DNA of 21,902 bases, taken from assembly GCA_947629855.1 (NCBI GenBank), contig CANRFI010000019.1, positions 1-21,902 on the forward strand, given 5' to 3'. The position numbers were made by a program, and so were the translations under genes. The notes under the pieces were generated by a model. It was not told where the DNA came from. It worked only from the letters and a program-made list of their open reading frames with translations, and made no database searches. This document shows positions 7,344 through 15,811 of this stretch, piece after piece (positions within the stretch are counted from its first letter, which is position 1; the number at the start of each line of letters is the position of its first letter). Source of the DNA: an uncultured Clostridia bacterium. GTDB taxonomy: Bacteria; Bacillota_A; Clostridia; TANB77; CAG-508.

Positions 7344-8346
7344 TTATTTTTTTTCAATATAATTCCAAGAATCTCTGCACATATCCTCTAAAGTTTTTTC
7401 TGCTTTCCAACCTAATTCTTCATTTGCCTTTTTAGGGTCTGCATAGCATTTAGCAATATCTCCTGGTCTTCTTGGTGTAATTTTGTATGGAACTTGTTTT
7501 CCGGGTTGACTTCTCAAATGCTTTTACCATATCAAGTACGCTATATCCTGTGCCTGTACCTAAATTATAAATATATAAACCTTGTCCCTCTTTATCTAAT
7601 TTGTCTAAAGCCTTTAAATGTCCTTTTGCTAAGTCAACTACATGTATATAATCTCTTACTCCTGTTCCATCTTTTGTATCATAATCATTTCCAAATACAG
7701 ATAATTCTTGTAGTTGCCTGTTTGCTACTCTTACAATGTATGGCATTAAATTGTTTGGAATTCCTTGAGGTTCTTCTCCAATTAGTCCACTTTTATGTGC
7801 TCCAACAGGATTAAAATATCTTAAAATACATATATCCCATGTATTATCAGATTGATATACATCTTTTAATATTTGTTCAATAAATAATTTTGTTGTGCCA
7901 TATGGATTAGTTGTTCCTCCTGTTTTACAATCCTCTGTAATTGGAATTCTTTCTGGTTCACCATAAACTGTTGCAGAAGAACTAAATATGAATTTTTTAC
8001 AACCATATTTTTTCATAGTGTCTAATAATATTAGAGCACCTGAAACATTATTTGTATAATAATCAATTGGCTTCTGTACAGATTCTCCTACTGCCTTGAA
8101 ACCTGCAAAATTAATAACACTATCTATTTTATTTTCTTCAAATACTTTTTCTAATTCTTTACGATTTAAATAATCTATTTCATAAAATTTAAAATCTTTA
8201 CCTGTAATTTTCTTTATATTTTCTAAAACTTCTGGTTTGCTGTTGGAAAAATTATCAATTATTACAATTTCTTTCCCTTCTTCTAATAATTCCACTGCTG
8301 TATGACTTCCAATAAATCCTGCTCCTCCTGGTAACAATACTGCCAT
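7344..8346 (-). CDS. galE: UDP-glucose 4-epimerase, read through one CGG +1 shift
   Basis: Interconverts UDP-glucose and UDP-galactose with bound NAD in the cytoplasm, supplying sugars for surface glycans such as those made by the operon at the left end. The 333-residue extended SDR has GGAGFIGSH (7-15; the usual TGG is PGG), [20 protein letters not shown] with the catalytic Ser, and YGTTK with the catalytic Tyr-Lys. At residue 282 the zero frame meets CGG (7503) and would end 15 residues later. Skipping the C gives [20 protein letters not shown] and a normal epimerase C-terminus ([20 protein letters not shown]) to TAA at 7346. ATG 8346 has AGGTGG 10 nt upstream and a strong promoter at 8383-8411. 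Confidence 0.92.
7500..7503 (-). other. CGG +1 recoding site in galE
   Basis: Zero frame reads TCA-ACC-CGG-AAA-ACA. Skipping the C gives TCA-ACC-(C)-GGA-AAA-CAA, Gly282, followed by the standard epimerase C-terminus with the PRRPGD motif. Confidence 0.8.
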
Positions 8347-8382
8347 AAACTATTTCCACCTTTCTTTGCTTTTTACTTTACT

Positions 8383-8411
8383 ATTATATAATTCTTATAG
8401 TAAAAAGTCAA
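8383..8411 (-). promoter_or_regulatory. Sigma-A promoter of galE
   Basis: TTGACT (8411-8406), a 17-base spacer and TATAAT (8388-8383) on the minus strand, about 37 nt before the galE start codon. The -35 box lies 8 bp from the edge of the structured element at 8419-8564. Confidence 0.85.
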
Positions 8412-8418
8412 TTATTTA

Positions 8419-8564
8419 AAAGTCTTTATAATTATATTTTGAATAACTGCGTAAGCGATCAAACGAAGCAAAGTGAAGTGCGATTGGAGCAACTTACATA
8501 CTATTATATTTGATATGTAAGTTGCGACACACAAAGTTATGAAAAATATAATTATAAAGACTTT
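8419..8564. mobile_element. MITE-like element with 30-bp terminal inverted repeats and inner hairpin
   Basis: Terminal repeats 8419-8448 and 8535-8564 match over AAAGTCTTTATAATTATATT plus TT, differ at two adjacent bases, then match over ATAACT. Inside, GCAACTTACATA (8489-8500) pairs perfectly with TATGTAAGTTGC (8514-8525). The segment 8449-8490 is richer in G and C than its surroundings and carries GCGATC and GCGATT. The unit is 146 bp, lies between cysS and galE and encodes no protein. It could be a non-autonomous transposable element, a structured RNA or a strong bidirectional terminator. Confidence 0.6.
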
Positions 8565-8574
8565 AATATTATAA

Positions 8575-9951
8575 TTACTTTACTTCCATTCCATTCTTTG
8601 TATCTTTAACTTCATATCCCATACTTTCAAGTAAATTTCTTAATTCATCTGACTTAGCCCAATCTTTTTGCTCTCTTGCTTGTTTTCTTTGTTCTATTAA
8701 AGATAAAACTTCTTGTGGTAATTCTTTTTGGGATGCTTTTTGGTCAATTTTTATACCTAAAACAGTATCAAATTTTTCTAATAATTTCGCAAATTTTGGG
8801 GATTTTTTTTCTTGCCTTACTACATCCCAAACTACTCCAATTGCTAATGGCATATTTAAATCATCATTAATTGCTTGATGGAAATTTGTCTCAAGCTTAT
8901 CTATAATTTTATCCTCAAGCATATCTGTTCCTTGCAGATGTGCTTGATATCCGCTTCTTAATCTTTCTAAGGATTTGGCAGTTGCATCTATTGCTTCCCA
9001 CGTAAAGTTTAGCTTGTTTCTATAATGGCTAGAATAACTAAATAATCTATATACTAATGGCTCATATCCCTTTTCTATAATATCTTTTATTAAATATACA
9101 TTGCCTAGGCTTTTTGACATTTTGCCACCATTTATTAATAGATATTCTCCGTGCATCCAAAATTTAGCAGGAACTTTTCCACATTTTCCCTTACTTTGTG
9201 CAATTTCATTTTCGTGGTGTGTTGGTATTAAATCAATTCCTCCTGTATGAATATCAAATTGTTCTCCTAAATATTTTTGTCCCATACTAGAACATTCTAT
9301 ATGCCAACCTGGATAGCTTGGTCCCCAAGGGCTATCCCATTTCATTAAATGATTCTCTGGTGCTTTTATCCAAAGTGCAAAATCATATGGATTTCTTTTT
9401 TCTTTGTCAACATCTACTCTTGCTCCTGCCTTTTGATTTTCTACATTTAAATTGGATAATATAGGATATTTATCTAATTTAGATACGTCAAAATAAATAG
9501 CACTTGATGTTTCATATGCATAGCCATTTTGGATTAATTTTTCCACATATTCTATCATTTCTTTAATATGATCTGTTGCTTTACAAATAATTTCTGGCTT
9601 TTCAATATTTAAAGATTCTAAATCTTTGAAGAATAAGTTTGTATAATGTTCTGCAATTTCCATTGGTGATTTTTTTTCTTCTCTTGCTGATTTTAACATT
9701 TTGTCTTCTCCTTCATCACCATCAGATACTAAATGTCCTACATCTGTTATATTCATAGCATGTTTTATGTTATATCCATTATATTTTAAAACTCTTCTTA
9801 ATACATCCTGAAATATATTTGTTCTCATATTTCCTATTGTCGCATCTTTGTATACTGTTGGACCACACGAATATATTTTTACCTCTTTTTCATCAATAGG
9901 CTTAAATAATTCTTTCTTTCTTGTTAATGTATTATAAAAATAAATATCCAT
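8575..9951 (-). CDS. cysS: Cysteinyl-tRNA synthetase
   Basis: Attaches cysteine to tRNA-Cys in the cytoplasm. The 458-residue length is normal. Class I features: CGPTVYKDATIGNMRTNIF with the zinc Cys at 29 and the HIGH-equivalent as TIGN (38-41; His replaced by Thr), PGWHIECSSMG with a second zinc Cys near 219, HHENEIAQS near 244-252, and GGKMSKSLGN with KMSKS at 276-280. The C-terminal helical anticodon-binding part is complete. ATG 9951 follows GCAAGGAGGAAAAA. Its two CGG triplets (AGC-GGA and CAC-GGA) are out of frame and read normally, which makes it a useful control for the recoding idea. It lies 62 nt after the PBP gene and may share its transcript through a weak hairpin. Confidence 0.96.
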   Translation of the reverse strand: MDIYFYNTLTRKKELFKPIDEKEVKIYSCGPTVYKDATIGNMRTNIFQDVLRRVLKYNGYNIKHAMNITDVGHLVSDGDEGEDKMLKSAREEKKSPMEIAEHYTNLFFKDLESLNIEKPEIICKATDHIKEMIEYVEKLIQNGYAYETSSAIYFDVSKLDKYPILSNLNVENQKAGARVDVDKEKRNPYDFALWIKAPENHLMKWDSPWGPSYPGWHIECSSMGQKYLGEQFDIHTGGIDLIPTHHENEIAQSKGKCGKVPAKFWMHGEYLLINGGKMSKSLGNVYLIKDIIEKGYEPLVYRLFSYSSHYRNKLNFTWEAIDATAKSLERLRSGYQAHLQGTDMLEDKIIDKLETNFHQAINDDLNMPLAIGVVWDVVRQEKKSPKFAKLLEKFDTVLGIKIDQKASQKELPQEVLSLIEQRKQAREQKDWAKSDELRNLLESMGYEVKDTKNGMEVK

Positions 9952-9975
9952 TTTTTCCTCCTTGCTATTTTAATA

Positions 9976-10007
9976 TGAGATGTGAAAGTTTATATTTCCA
10001 CATCTCA
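9976..10007 (-). terminator. Possible hairpin terminator or attenuator between the PBP gene and cysS
   Basis: TGAGATGTG (9976-9984) pairs with CACATCTCA (9999-10007); AAA/TTT extends the stem past a one-base bulge. In minus-strand RNA it is followed by UAUUAAAAUAG rather than a clean U-run, so termination may be partial. Confidence 0.4.
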
Positions 10008-10013
10008 CGTACT

Positions 10014-12635
10014 TTAAGGTTGTTTGCTTTCTGTTCCTGTGTTTGGAGTAGTGCTTGTGTTGTTTTTTGCACTTGTATTAGAAGGTTTGGTTCCTCCTGT
10101 TCCATTTGTATTTCCTACTGTGTTATTTCCTCCAGAGGTATTTCCACTTGTTCCTCCTGTGTTCGTATTTGCTGCTGGTTTGTTAGTATTTGTATTTTTT
10201 GGTTCTTCTTTTGGCTTTTCTGCTTCTTTTGCTTTAGTATGAATATCACAAGTTTCTTCCACTTTTCCTGCAGATGCTCCTGAAGGGCTCCACAATTTTA
10301 GTCTTTCTTTTGGAACAACTCCACCATAAGGATTATTTTTTACCTCGCAATATTGTGAACAAAACTCAGTTGCTACTTTATTTGATTCTGTACATATTTT
10401 TTGTGAGCCGTGTCCTTCACATTTTGATGGTAAATTGTCTGAAGTGAAAATTTCTCTATATGTTGCTCCACAGCCTGTAGTTGCTAAACATCCTGTTGCC
10501 TTACATACTGTTTGTGTTACAATACCACTTGGTTCAGTAAATTTAGCACTTGGTAAGCCTTTATGAATATCTGTCATAACAGCATCCCATATTTGACCAG
10601 CTGGGTTTGTTCCAAATCCAATAATTGGTTCTGGGTCATCATATCCAAACCAACATGCTGCTGTATAATATGGTGTAAATCCACAAAGCCATCTGTCTTT
10701 ATCTTTATCTGTTGTTCCTGTTTTAGCTGCTACATCCATTCCAGATATACTACAAAATGTTGCTGTTCCACCTGCAGTTCTAACTGGTTCTTGCATTATA
10801 CTCTTTACAATATAAGCATTTTGTTCTGATATTACTCTTCTTTTCTCTTGATTTGGTGTTAATACTGTATTTCCATTAGAATCTACTACTTTTGTATAGA
10901 ATGTTGGTTCAATATATTCTCCATCATTAGCAATTGCTGAATATGCTCCTGCCATTTCTAATGGGCTAATTCCATCTGTTACACCACCGATTGCAAGAGA
11001 TAAATGTTCATCATTATCTTTTCCTGATTCTACATCACTTGCCTTTTTTAATGTGCTAACACCAAAATTTCTTAAGTAGTCTATAGATTTGCTTGGTGTT
11101 AATTCTCTCATTATTTTAACTTCTGGTACATTTTTAGAATAGGCTATAATTTGTCTAATATTAATTAGTCCAGAATAAGAATCTCCTGAATTATGTGGTT
11201 TATATCCATTAAAATCTGTAAGTGTATCATTATATACTGTTGATGCAGTTATTACTTTTTCTTGTAGTGCTGGTGAAATATCTGCTATTGGTTTTATAGA
11301 AGATCCTGGTTGTCTTAAAGATTGTGTTCCTCTATTTAAGTTTCTTCCTGTTTTTTGTCCTAGTCCTCCAGAAACTGCTAATACATTTCCTGTTTTATGA
11401 TCCATAACTACTATTGCTGCTTGTGTATGTTCATTTTTTAGACTACCATCTGTGTTTTTTTCTCGTCCACTTTTAATGTATTTTGATTGTAATGTTTCTT
11501 GTTCTACTCTTGTTTGAATATTAGCATCTACTGTTGAGTAAATAGTAAGTCCACTGCTGAAAACATAGTTTTCTGCTAATTCTCTTGATATGTCACGCTC
11601 TTCCATAACTTGATTAATAACTTGCTCTAATACAGCATCTGTATGATAAGAATAAGATGATGAAGATACTACTGTTTCATTCTTTTGGAATGGTAACCCT
11701 GCATCTACTTTTGCAACTGCTGCATCATATTCTTCTTGTGATTCGATTAAACCAAGTTCTTGCATTTTATTAAGAACTGTTTTTGTTTTATTTTTTATTT
11801 TTTCAATTGCTTCCGGTTCTGTGCTAAATGGATCATATGCATTTGGAGAGCTATTAATTCCTGCCATAAAAGCACATTCTGCTAAGTCTAAATCTTTTGC
11901 ACTTTTATTGAAATAATATTCTGCACCTAATTCAACTCCGTGCAAATTACTTGAGCCTACAAATAAAATGTTTAGATATAATTCAAGAATTTGCTCTTTT
12001 GATATCATTCTTTCAACTTGGAAAGCTTTTGCCCATTCTTTTACTTTTCTTAAAATACCTGCCATTCCTTCTGTGTCTTTTTCGCCAGTTAAGTTCTTTA
12101 CTAATTGTTGTGTAATAGTACTTCCACCGTATGATCCACTTCCAAATAGTTTACCTACAATTGCTCCTGCTGTTCTTTTTAAGTCCACTCCTCCGTGTTC
12201 ATAAAATCTTTCGTCTTCGATAGCCACATATGCTTTTGGTAAGTAATCTGCCATATCCTCTAATGTAATTATTTTTCTTTTCTCATATCCACTTAGTTCA
12301 GCAATTACTGCACCATTGCTATCTACTATGATAGAGTTAGAAGCTCTGATGGTTAAATCATCTTTTGTTATTTCAAAGTCGTCTCCAAATAGTCCAAAGA
12401 ATATTCCTACAATAATTCCTGCTCCAATTACACATGCTAGTAAGATTAGAACTATTAATATTTTTAACATCAAAACTAATTTAGGATGCCTTGCTGAAAA
12501 TTTATTCTTCTTACTCTTTTTCACTTTTGGTTTTTTGGTACTATCTTCAGAATTATTTTTCTTTGATTTGTTTACTTTATATGGTTTTGTTTTTTCATAA
12601 TCACTTTTACGTTTTTTCTTCCTTTTGTTTGGCAT
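10014..12635 (-). CDS. Class A (bifunctional) penicillin-binding protein
   Basis: Polymerises and cross-links peptidoglycan at the outer face of the membrane. The 873 residues comprise a very basic cytoplasmic tail (1-50), a membrane helix (about 53-83), the GT51 glycosyltransferase domain with catalytic EDERFYEHGGVD (140-151), GGSTITQQLVKN (170-181) and ERMISKEQILELYLNILFVG, and the transpeptidase domain with SSIK (445-448, active Ser), SKN (500-502) and KTGT (638-641). A Cys-containing segment with CKATGCLATTGCG follows, and the end is a low-complexity Asn/Thr/Gly/Pro tail, probably a flexible wall-spanning region. ATG 12635 has a GGGGG ribosome site. Six out-of-frame CGG triplets are read normally. 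The general layout is ponA/mrcA-like, but I cannot say which PBP1 class it is. Confidence 0.95.
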   Translation of the reverse strand: MPNKRKKKRKSDYEKTKPYKVNKSKKNNSEDSTKKPKVKKSKKNKFSARHPKLVLMLKILIVLILLACVIGAGIIVGIFFGLFGDDFEITKDDLTIRASNSIIVDSNGAVIAELSGYEKRKIITLEDMADYLPKAYVAIEDERFYEHGGVDLKRTAGAIVGKLFGSGSYGGSTITQQLVKNLTGEKDTEGMAGILRKVKEWAKAFQVERMISKEQILELYLNILFVGSSNLHGVELGAEYYFNKSAKDLDLAECAFMAGINSSPNAYDPFSTEPEAIEKIKNKTKTVLNKMQELGLIESQEEYDAAVAKVDAGLPFQKNETVVSSSSYSYHTDAVLEQVINQVMEERDISRELAENYVFSSGLTIYSTVDANIQTRVEQETLQSKYIKSGREKNTDGSLKNEHTQAAIVVMDHKTGNVLAVSGGLGQKTGRNLNRGTQSLRQPGSSIKPIADISPALQEKVITASTVYNDTLTDFNGYKPHNSGDSYSGLINIRQIIAYSKNVPEVKIMRELTPSKSIDYLRNFGVSTLKKASDVESGKDNDEHLSLAIGGVTDGISPLEMAGAYSAIANDGEYIEPTFYTKVVDSNGNTVLTPNQEKRRVISEQNAYIVKSIMQEPVRTAGGTATFCSISGMDVAAKTGTTDKDKDRWLCGFTPYYTAACWFGYDDPEPIIGFGTNPAGQIWDAVMTDIHKGLPSAKFTEPSGIVTQTVCKATGCLATTGCGATYREIFTSDNLPSKCEGHGSQKICTESNKVATEFCSQYCEVKNNPYGGVVPKERLKLWSPSGASAGKVEETCDIHTKAKEAEKPKEEPKNTNTNKPAANTNTGGTSGNTSGGNNTVGNTNGTGGTKPSNTSAKNNTSTTPNTGTESKQP

Positions 12636-12647
12636 TTTATTACCCCC

Positions 12648-12680
12648 TTGTCAACTTTAAAATTTGACAAATACATTATA
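12648..12680 (-). promoter_or_regulatory. -10 box and operator-like inverted repeat before the PBP gene
   Basis: TATAAT lies at 12680-12675 on the minus strand, without a good -35. Just downstream, around the expected transcription start, TTGTCAA and TTGACAA form a perfect 7-bp inverted repeat (12648-12654 and 12664-12670, 9-base spacer) that ends next to the GGGGG ribosome site. It could be a repressor site or a small hairpin hiding the ribosome site. Confidence 0.4.
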
Positions 12681-12737
12681 TTACATTTTTCTTAAAAAGA
12701 AAAGACTTTTTAATATTTTTTAAGATGTTCTTAATTT

Positions 12738-13586
12738 TTAGTAAATGGCATTTTTCCCCATTAGTTTTTTAATTTCTACTTGATCTGCTTTAATTTTCTT
12801 CATAATTTCATAAAATGGCTGTTTTTTATTTATATTTGCTTCATACATTTCACAAGTTTTGTATTTAGTCATTTTATCATAATCATAATCATCAAAATTT
12901 TTAAATGTAATATCATAATTGTTAATTGTAATTCCATTAAATCGTTTCTTTGTAATTATTACGTTTTCTCTTATATTAACTATTAGTGCATTTTCATATA
13001 TATTATACTCTGATAGAAGTTTTGATGAAAAATCTACATTTAAAATAATTTCTGATTTTGCAAGTCCCTTTTTCTTATTGTTTCCAACTGTTATCATAAT
13101 TCCATCTTCTTGTAATATTTTTTCTTCAATTCTTTTAAATTTTTCCATATAGCTAGTTACAATGTTAACTCTTTTATATTCTTTAGCAATTTGCCTTATT
13201 ATAGCTATCATATTTTCTGTTAAATCATTTACAAGTATTGAAATAGATAAATCTTTTTTCTTCAACTTTTTTCTTTTTATCATATAGTCTAACACTTTAC
13301 AAGAGAGAACTTCAAATAACCATTTTCCATCTACTATTTCAAATCCTTCTCGTTTTAATGTTTCTACATATTCTTTTTGTTTTTGAATTTTTCGACTTAT
13401 TACAATTTTCTTGCTTACTGTTTGTTTTAAAATTTTTTTTGTTTTTTCTGCTAGTTTTTGTGCTTTTGAAAATTTAAGTGGTTCATCACCTGTGATTGGT
13501 AAAATTATTTTATTTTCAACTAATTTTATAATATTAAACGTTCTTAATATAAATTTAGGCTTGTCAGCCTCTTGAATACAATACAA
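12738..13586 (-). CDS. Protein of unknown function, 282 residues
   Basis: I do not recognise a named domain. The protein is soluble-looking, Lys-rich and without a signal peptide or membrane helix. It has an N-terminal basic region (about 30-85), a middle part with predicted alternating helices and strands (ISILVNDLTENMIAIIRQIA, VNIVTSYMEKF, GIMITVGN) that suggests a Rossmann-like alpha/beta fold, and a Tyr/Asp-rich segment (DYDITFKNFDDYDYDKM). No ATG is available near the 5' end; the start is TTG at 13586, 9 nt after AGGAG, and both lie within the truB terminator hairpin. It sits between truB and the PBP gene. A role linked to the cell envelope or translation is only a guess from position. 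Confidence 0.75.
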   Translation of the reverse strand: MYCIQEADKPKFILRTFNIIKLVENKIILPITGDEPLKFSKAQKLAEKTKKILKQTVSKKIVISRKIQKQKEYVETLKREGFEIVDGKWLFEVLSCKVLDYMIKRKKLKKKDLSISILVNDLTENMIAIIRQIAKEYKRVNIVTSYMEKFKRIEEKILQEDGIMITVGNNKKKGLAKSEIILNVDFSSKLLSEYNIYENALIVNIRENVIITKKRFNGITINNYDITFKNFDDYDYDKMTKYKTCEMYEANINKKQPFYEIMKKIKADQVEIKKLMGKNAIY

Positions 13587-13630
13587 AAAATCACTCTCCT
13601 ATAATATTTAAATATATGAAAGTGATTTTT
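13586..13630 (-). terminator. truB-operon terminator hairpin overlapping the next gene's ribosome site
   Basis: AAAAATCACT (13586-13595) and AGTGATTTTT (13621-13630) form a 10-bp stem two bases after the truB stop; the 25-base loop contains an AT palindrome. In minus-strand RNA the stem ends in a U6 run. The same loop carries the AGGAG (13600-13596) of the downstream TTG-started gene, so read-through RNA would have its start region folded. Confidence 0.6.
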
Positions 13631-13631
13631 A

Positions 13632-14488
13632 TTATATTACAATATCTCTCTTAAGTAAGTTATTTTCTACTATTCCAATACCAATAAATTTACCGTTCAA
13701 AGTAAATTCTATAAATTCCTTTTGGTTTATTATAAGATAATTTAACACCATTTAAAAATAATGTTAATTTTTTTTGATTTTCTAAAACAATTTTATCTTC
13801 CTTTTCAAATAGTTTTTCTATTGTAATAATATTAAAATTTTTATTTTCTAATTCTTCTATATTAATAGCATCTGAAATATTGAATTCTCCTACTTGTATT
13901 CTATTTAGATTAGACATATAACCGAATATTTCCGAGTTTATTTGCAATGTCTTCACATAAGCTTCTAATGTATGTACCTTTACTACATTTTACCCTAAAT
14001 TCAATTTGATTTTTCATTTTATCGATTTTTAATAATTCTAAATTATAAATTTCGATATTTCTGGGTTTGATTTCTACGTTTTTTCCCTCTCTTGCATATT
14101 GGTATAGTTTTTTACCATTTACTTTAATTGCAGAATAAATAGGAGGTAATTGTTCTTGTTTTCCAATAACCCCCTTTAATATATTTAAAATATATTCTTT
14201 CTCTAATATTTTTTTGTCTACATTTTTAGTTTCTACAATTTTTCCCTCTTGATCTGCAGTATCGGTTTTTATCCCTAATTGTAATTGCACATCATATATT
14301 TTATCGTGATTAATTAAATATTTTGAACATAAAGTTCCTTTCCCTACTAATAATGGAAGTACTCCTTGTGCCATTGGATCTAAAGTTCCTGTATGTCCAA
14401 CTTTTTCTTGTAAAATTTTCTTTGCTTTATTTACTATATCGTGTGATGTACAATTTTTTGGCTTATTTATAATAATTAATCCATCCAT
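13632..14488 (-). CDS. truB: tRNA pseudouridine-55 synthase, read through two CGG +1 shifts
   Basis: Makes pseudouridine 55 in the T-loop of tRNAs. With two recoding sites (13924 and 13695) the product is 284 residues, the usual length. The N-terminal motif GLIIINKPKNCTSHDIVNKA, the catalytic GHTGTLDPMAQGVLPLLVG with Asp37, and KGTYIRSLCEDIANKLG are all present. In the zero frame it stops four codons after CGG at 13924. Skipping the C gives NI-G-YMSNLNRIQVG. At 13695 the new frame meets GAA-CGG-TAA; skipping the C again adds GKFIGIGIVENNLLKRDIVI, a fitting TruB C-terminus that a standard annotation would lose. The start overlaps the end of nrnA by 13 nt. It is the last gene of the rimP-to-truB operon. 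Confidence 0.9.
13692..13695 (-). other. CGG +1 recoding site 2 in truB
   Basis: The frame reads TTT-GAA-CGG-TAA. Skipping the C gives GAA-(C)-GGT-AAA-TTT-ATT, Gly265, and 19 further residues that look like a normal TruB end. Confidence 0.7.
13921..13924 (-). other. CGG +1 recoding site 1 in truB
   Basis: Zero frame reads AAT-ATT-CGG-TTA-TAT-GTC-TAA. Skipping the C gives ATT-(C)-GGT-TAT-ATG-TCT, Gly189. A nearby out-of-frame CTC-GGA (13935-13930) is read normally. Confidence 0.8.
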
Positions 14489-15432
14489 TTTTTTATTTCT
14501 TTCACTAATTTTTCTTTTACCTCATCCAAGCTTCCTTGAATTACTGCTCCTGCTGCTCTTGCGTGTCCTCCGCCTCCAAATACGAGGCAGATATCTGATA
14601 CATTAATTCCATCTTCAGAGCGAAGAGATACTTTATATACGTTTTCCATATCTTTCTTTTGTCTTACAAAAATAGAAACTTGTACTCCCTCAATATCTTT
14701 TCCAATATCAACTAATCCTTCGTGATCTCCTGCTTGGCTATCAACTTCTACTTCATCTTGATTATTTATATAAGTAAAAGAAATTTTTCCATCCTCTAAT
14801 AATTCTAATCTATCAATTACTCTTTTAGTTAATTCGAAACTTGCTTTTGTCTTTGTTCTTAATGTTCTTTTATATATGTCTGGAACATCAACTCCCAAGC
14901 GAATTAAATCTGCTGTGTATTCAAATGTATCTGGTGTAATTCCATCATGACGAAATCCACCTGTATCTGTTATAATTCCTGTCATTATACAAGTCCCTAA
15001 TTCTTTTGAAATTGGGATTTCAAAATATTCTGCTATACTTGCTAAAATTTCACAACAAGCTGGAGATACTGGATTAACATAGTTTAAGTCTCCATACATA
15101 TTATTGCTTCCGTGATGGTCTATTACAATAGTTCTTTTAGCATTTTCAAAATATTCTAACCCCATTAGCCTTTTACTAGTAGCACAATCTAAAGAAATAG
15201 CTAAATCATATTTTTTAACTTCTGACATTTCCTTTATTTCATTTGCTAATGGTAAGAATTTATACATTTTACTATACTCTGGAATGATAACATCTGCATC
15301 TTTTCCTATTTGTCTTAGCATTAGTTTCATTGCTAAACTGCTACCTACTGCATCACCATCTGGTGATTCGTGTGTTATTATTACAATTTTTTCTGCTTTT
15401 TTTATCTCTATTAAAATTTCATCTAACGTCAT
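14476..15432 (-). CDS. nrnA: DHH-family oligoribonuclease / pAp phosphatase
   Basis: Degrades very short RNA oligomers and dephosphorylates 3'-phosphoadenosine 5'-phosphate in the cytoplasm; in Bacillota it takes the place of Orn. The 318-residue length fits. Metal ligands are seen in IVIITHESPDGDAVGSS, LAISLDCATSKRL, VIDHHGSNN (the DHH motif) and MTGIITDTGGFRH. The C-terminal DHHA1 substrate-binding domain ends in CLVFGGGGHARAAGA. The gene lies 4 nt after rbfA and overlaps truB by 13 nt. Its CGG triplets (GGC-GGA and CAC-GGA) are out of frame and read normally. Confidence 0.94.
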   Translation of the reverse strand: MTLDEILIEIKKAEKIVIITHESPDGDAVGSSLAMKLMLRQIGKDADVIIPEYSKMYKFLPLANEIKEMSEVKKYDLAISLDCATSKRLMGLEYFENAKRTIVIDHHGSNNMYGDLNYVNPVSPACCEILASIAEYFEIPISKELGTCIMTGIITDTGGFRHDGITPDTFEYTADLIRLGVDVPDIYKRTLRTKTKASFELTKRVIDRLELLEDGKISFTYINNQDEVEVDSQAGDHEGLVDIGKDIEGVQVSIFVRQKKDMENVYKVSLRSEDGINVSDICLVFGGGGHARAAGAVIQGSLDEVKEKLVKEIKKWMD

Positions 15433-15436
15433 ATGT

Positions 15437-15796
15437 TTACCTCTCTTTTTTAGGCATTATTTCTTTTAATATGGTATCTATTTTTGTTCCATATTCTATT
15501 GAATCGTCTAATTCAAATATTAATTCTGGTGTGTTTCTTAAATTTACTCTTCTTGCCAATTCACTTCTAATATAGCCAGAAGATTTTTTTAGCCCAGCTA
15601 AAGTATCTTTAATATTTTTTGAATTTAAGATACTTACATATACTTTTGCATATTTTAGGTCATTTGTAACCTTAACCTTTGTTACACTAACTAATCCTGT
15701 TACATTTGGATTTTTTAAGTCTTGGTCAATGATTATACTTAATTCTTTTCTATATTGTTCATTAATACGACCTAATCTTGTTTGATTTTCTGGCAT
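15437..15796 (-). CDS. rbfA: 30S ribosome-binding factor A
   Basis: Assists late maturation of the 30S subunit, in particular processing of the 16S 5' end. The 119 residues have the type II KH-like fold signature: RINEQYRKELSIIIDQDLKNP near 9-29, VSVTKVKVTNDLKYAKVYVS with the family's ND..A.VYVS stretch, GYIRSELARRVNLR and PELIFELDDSIEYG. ATG 15796 follows AAGGAGGCAATA. The gene sits between a small basic ORF and nrnA in the usual Bacillota order. In the conserved segment RLGRIN the second Arg is CGU, showing that CGU codes for Arg here. Confidence 0.94.
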   Translation of the reverse strand: MPENQTRLGRINEQYRKELSIIIDQDLKNPNVTGLVSVTKVKVTNDLKYAKVYVSILNSKNIKDTLAGLKKSSGYIRSELARRVNLRNTPELIFELDDSIEYGTKIDTILKEIMPKKER

Positions 15797-15811
15797 TATT
15801 GCCTTCCTCCT

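Noticed and set aside
8449..8490. Inner part of the structured element as a tRNA or tRNA-like gene
   Set aside because: The fold is a pair of nested inverted repeats; no T-loop GTTCGA-type sequence or anticodon arm is present.
10014..12635. Long open frames on the plus strand opposite the PBP, infB and other genes
   Set aside because: They lack ribosome sites, have low-complexity Phe/Leu/Ser/Cys-rich translations and mirror strongly supported minus-strand genes.
13930..13935. CTC-GGA in truB as a further shift site
   Set aside because: The CGG there is out of frame; the frame before and after it is continuous (KLGN).
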